Below, one piece after another: positions 21,936-24,449 of a stretch of DNA of 24,449 bases. Both the position numbers and the translations under genes were made by a program. The stretch is from positions 1-24,449 of the IMG/VR virus record IMGVR_UViG_3300044858_000331; one strand, 5' to 3'. Origin of the DNA: a virus. Positions within the stretch are counted from its first letter, which is position 1. Every line of letters starts with the position of its first letter. The notes under the pieces were generated by a model that worked only from the letters and a program-made list of their open reading frames with translations, was not told the origin of the DNA and searched no databases.

Positions 21936-22196
21936 ATGCAATTAACACTTAAAGCAACGTTTAACGACGGCACGACAAACACGGTTACCACCAATTTAAG
22001 TACGGTGGTTGCTTGGGAACGCAAGTACAGGCGTAAGGCGTCAGAAATGGCGCAAGGCGTAGGCGTTGAGGATTTGGCGTATCTTTGCTACGAAGCAACA
22101 CGCGCTACAGGTACCACGGTACCGGGCAACCTTGACCAGTTCATTAGTTCGCTGGCGTCTATTGAGGTAGTCGAGGCCGCTGACCCAAAAGCCTAA
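21936..22196 (+). CDS. Tail assembly chaperone short form, second copy
   Basis: The 86-residue zero-frame product is identical to that of 5618-5878. Confidence 0.88.
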   Translation: MQLTLKATFNDGTTNTVTTNLSTVVAWERKYRRKASEMAQGVGVEDLAYLCYEATRATGTTVPGNLDQFISSLASIEVVEAADPKA

Positions 22197-22327
22197 ACGG
22201 CACGGTGCGCCGCGCACTTGCCGAAATCTTAGTAGCAACAGGTTTTTGGCCTAGTGAACTATCATTCGAGTTAGACGATATGAACGCCACCATAGAAATA
22301 CTGAATAAGCAACGCGGCGGTAGGTAA
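21936..22327 (+). CDS. Tail assembly chaperone long form (-1 frameshift), second copy
   Basis: This is join(21936..22190, 22190..22327), giving the same 130-residue product as 5618-6009. The stop overlaps the next start. Confidence 0.9.
22184..22223 (+). promoter_or_regulatory. -1 frameshift signal, second copy
   Basis: CCCAAAA at 22184-22190, a 7-base spacer and the stem-loop at 22198-22223 are identical to the first copy. Confidence 0.9.
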
Positions 22328-22935
22328 TGGTTGCGCGCGCGGCTATCCCCGAAATCTACGGTATTAAAGAGGCGCTAAAAGAGTTAAACGATTTTGATAA
22401 CAAGTACAGGCGCGAAGTAACTAAACAGATCGGCGGCGCTGGCCAGCAGATCGTTAGCGAAGCGCGTAGCATGGTTGCCCATTTTGATAACAGCAAACAA
22501 AACGGGGCGCCGCTGTCGGGCATGGTTCGCGGCAATTTAATTAAAGGCCGTAATACCAGTTGGAAAACAGATCAGGTACAAAAAGGTTTTAAGGTAAAAG
22601 TAGGCGTACGGGCTAGCAAGGAACGCTACGTAAACTTTAACCGTAGTGATGATCTAGGCAACCGTTATACCAGCCAAGTGGTTTACGGTTCTAAGCCTTA
22701 CCAACTTATGGTTATCCAACAGGCTGACGCTGCAGGCGCAATTTATGACCATGCCGGGGCACAAACTCAGGGCACGTTTGTAACAAACCTTGACGTGGAA
22801 GTAGGCGGCCAGCCCCGCGCTGTAGATATTGCGGTAGAAAATAACCGCGAGGCAGTCACCGAAAAGGTTATGCAAATCGTAGATACTGTTATGGAAAAGA
22901 CAAACCGAAAACTGGTAACACGCCATGGCAATTAA
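22327..22935 (+). CDS. Tail-region protein of unknown function, second copy
   Basis: The 202-residue product is identical to that of 6009-6617. It overlaps the tape measure start by 11 bases. Confidence 0.6.
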   Translation: MVARAAIPEIYGIKEALKELNDFDNKYRREVTKQIGGAGQQIVSEARSMVAHFDNSKQNGAPLSGMVRGNLIKGRNTSWKTDQVQKGFKVKVGVRASKERYVNFNRSDDLGNRYTSQVVYGSKPYQLMVIQQADAAGAIYDHAGAQTQGTFVTNLDVEVGGQPRAVDIAVENNREAVTEKVMQIVDTVMEKTNRKLVTRHGN

Positions 22936-24449
22936 CATACCGATAATCAGCAGCCTCGAAGGCAAAGGGTTTCAGCAAGCAATCACCCAACTAAAGGCGC
23001 TAGAAACCACGTCGCAAAAAGCGGGCTATATAGCAGGTAAAGCGTTTTTGCCAGCGGTTGCCGCTATGGGCGCGCTTACTGTTGCTGCCGGGTACAGCAT
23101 TAAAGCCGCCGTAGAGGACAGCGCCGCGCAAGCGATATTAGCCAAAACCCTACAAAACGTTACTAGCGCAACCGACAGCCAAATAGCCGCAATCGAGGAA
23201 CAAATATCGGTAATGTCGCTGGCTACTGGCGTTGCTGATGATGAACTACGCCCAGCGTTTGCGTCACTGGTTCGAGTAACCCAAGACGTAACGGCAGCAA
23301 CCGACGGCCTAAAACTTGCTATGGATATCTCAGCCGGCACGGGCAAGGATTTAGGTTCGGTTAGTGACGCGCTAGCGAAAGCGTACGGCGGCAACTATAA
23401 AGCGTTAGGCCTGCTGTCGCCTGAACTAAAGAAAATGATTAAAGACGGTGCCAGCCTCGATGAAGTTATGGCTGCTATGGCTAAAACGTTTGGTGGTCAA
23501 GCCGCTGTTGCAGCAGGTACCGCGCAAGGGCAATTTAAGCGCCTTAACGTGGCACTTGACGAAGCCAAGGAAAGTATAGGCATGGCGTTATTGCCTGCTG
23601 TTATGGAAGTGTTGCCGTACCTAATTAACTTTGGTAATTGGGCTGCTGACCATACAGGGATTTTGTTAGGCGTCGGCACTGCTATAGCCGCAATATCTAC
23701 CGCGCTTATCGGATTTAAGGCAGCGCAAATTATCGCTAACGCGGTAACCGTAGTAACCACGGCGCTGAACTGGTCACTGGCTGCCAGCGCTGCCGCTGCC
23801 AACACGGCCCTAACGTTGGGCGTAGGTGCTGCCGCTATTGCTGCCGGGCTAGTAGTTGCTGCTGGCGCGTTTATGGTTTACAAAAACGCCACCAAATCAG
23901 CCGTGGAAGGTAATCGCACGTTTGGCGGTTCGCTAACGCCACTGCCCCCAGCCATTGAGGAAGTAGACACTGCTATAGGCGGGGTATCCGATAAGGCTAA
24001 GAAAATGGCTGAACGCGTTAAAGAGGCCAGCGACGCACTTAAAACATATTTGGCAGACGCACTAGCCAACGCGCAAACCCAGTTAGCCGAAGCGCAAGAG
24101 GCGTTTAACGATTTTGCTACAAACGTTAGCGACGGCATTAAAGACGCGTTTAGTTTCCAAGACGCTAAAGACGCAGGCGACGAAACAGGCGCCGGGTTTC
24201 TACAAGGTTTACGAGATCAGGTAGCAGGTATTGTTAAGTACGGCCAAGACGTCAAAACGCTGTTGCAGTTAGGACTATCCCAAGAAGCGTTGCAGGCTGT
24301 ACTCGACGCAGGCGGCGAAAGCGGCGCGGCTATTGCAGCCGAACTTATTAAGGGCGGCGCTACAGCAATCCAAGAAACTAACGCCCTAGTGATGGCAGCC
24401 GAACAGGCCGCGTTTACTATCGGTCAGTCAGCCGCTAGCCAATGGTACG
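22925..24449 (+). CDS. Tape measure protein, second copy, cut by the window end
   Basis: The first 508 codons of the 614-codon gene are present, and the sequence stops at the position equivalent to 8131. The truncation is the end of the sequence and not a mutation; the part present matches 6607-8131. Confidence 0.93.
   Translation, partial: MAINIPIISSLEGKGFQQAITQLKALETTSQKAGYIAGKAFLPAVAAMGALTVAAGYSIKAAVEDSAAQAILAKTLQNVTSATDSQIAAIEEQISVMSLATGVADDELRPAFASLVRVTQDVTAATDGLKLAMDISAGTGKDLGSVSDALAKAYGGNYKALGLLSPELKKMIKDGASLDEVMAAMAKTFGGQAAVAAGTAQGQFKRLNVALDEAKESIGMALLPAVMEVLPYLINFGNWAADHTGILLGVGTAIAAISTALIGFKAAQIIANAVTVVTTALNWSLAASAAAANTALTLGVGAAAIAAGLVVAAGAFMVYKNATKSAVEGNRTFGGSLTPLPPAIEEVDTAIGGVSDKAKKMAERVKEASDALKTYLADALANAQTQLAEAQEAFNDFATNVSDGIKDAFSFQDAKDAGDETGAGFLQGLRDQVAGIVKYGQDVKTLLQLGLSQEALQAVLDAGGESGAAIAAELIKGGATAIQETNALVMAAEQAAFTIGQSAASQWY

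Larger units (their letters stand above)
16319..24449. repeat. Second copy of the long direct repeat
   Basis: This is the counterpart of 1-8131. It runs to the window end and breaks off inside the tape measure gene. The unit from 8132 to 16318 is seen only once, so one full genome equivalent is, for example, 8132-24449. Confidence 0.95.

Noticed and set aside
16319-24449. A genuine tandem duplication or two prophages side by side
   Set aside because: The overlap is gapless, starts and stops at arbitrary points within genes (terL and tape measure), and has no junction sequence, att sites or host DNA. Wrap-around of a circular or concatemeric genome explains it more simply.

Overview
The window is about one and a half turns of a single small tailed-phage genome. 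Bases 1-8131 recur at 16319-24449 with a constant offset, so the repeat unit is 16,318 bp. Every protein encoded from the portal gene onward is identical in the two copies. Only the terminase segment differs (1-1188 against 16319-17506), by about 72 substitutions, nearly all silent. The simplest reading is a circular, circularly permuted or concatemeric phage genome assembled past its own start, with a second strain haplotype at the left end. No host chromosome, integrase, repressor, tRNA or insertion sequence is visible, and every supported gene lies on the + strand.

Reading one unit from 15719: a possible 28-residue leader peptide; an HNH endonuclease fused to the large terminase; portal; a prohead protease fused to an HK97-type major capsid protein, with an internal start that could make capsid alone; a head-tail connector; a tail-terminator-like protein; a 59-residue protein; the major tail protein; a tail-assembly chaperone with a textbook -1 frameshift site; a basic tail-region protein; tape measure; a minor tail protein; a glycine-rich adhesin and its small partner. 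The lysis region follows: a small predicted lipoprotein, a holin-like protein, an M15 peptidase endolysin and a secreted lysozyme-like enzyme. A DNA-metabolism block closes the unit: two unknowns, an Erf/Rad52-like annealing protein, a coiled-coil protein, a VRR-NUC nuclease and a Dcm-type cytosine methyltransferase.

This is the plan of a minimal siphovirus with an HK97 head and a non-contractile tail. The Gram-positive-style lysis enzymes, glycine-rich adhesin, capsid-protease fusion and small genome recall the 14-18 kb actinobacterial phages (from memory, Arthrobacter cluster AN, Microbacterium cluster EE and Rhodococcus RRH1). An actinobacterial host, perhaps aquatic, is therefore an inference of modest confidence. 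No polymerase, primase, helicase or small terminase was recognised in the complete unit, so replication must lean heavily on the host.

The most interesting locus is 14646-15473. A complete cytosine methyltransferase gene contains, wholly inside it in the +1 frame, a second 202-codon gene (14791-15399) with its own ribosome binding site and its own family-like motifs. The conserved motifs of the two proteins are read from the same bases. Other points of note are the frameshift cassette (5866-5905), the capsid internal start (2950), a structured non-coding island before the terminase (15475-15673) and a previously hidden lipoprotein gene (11056-11199).
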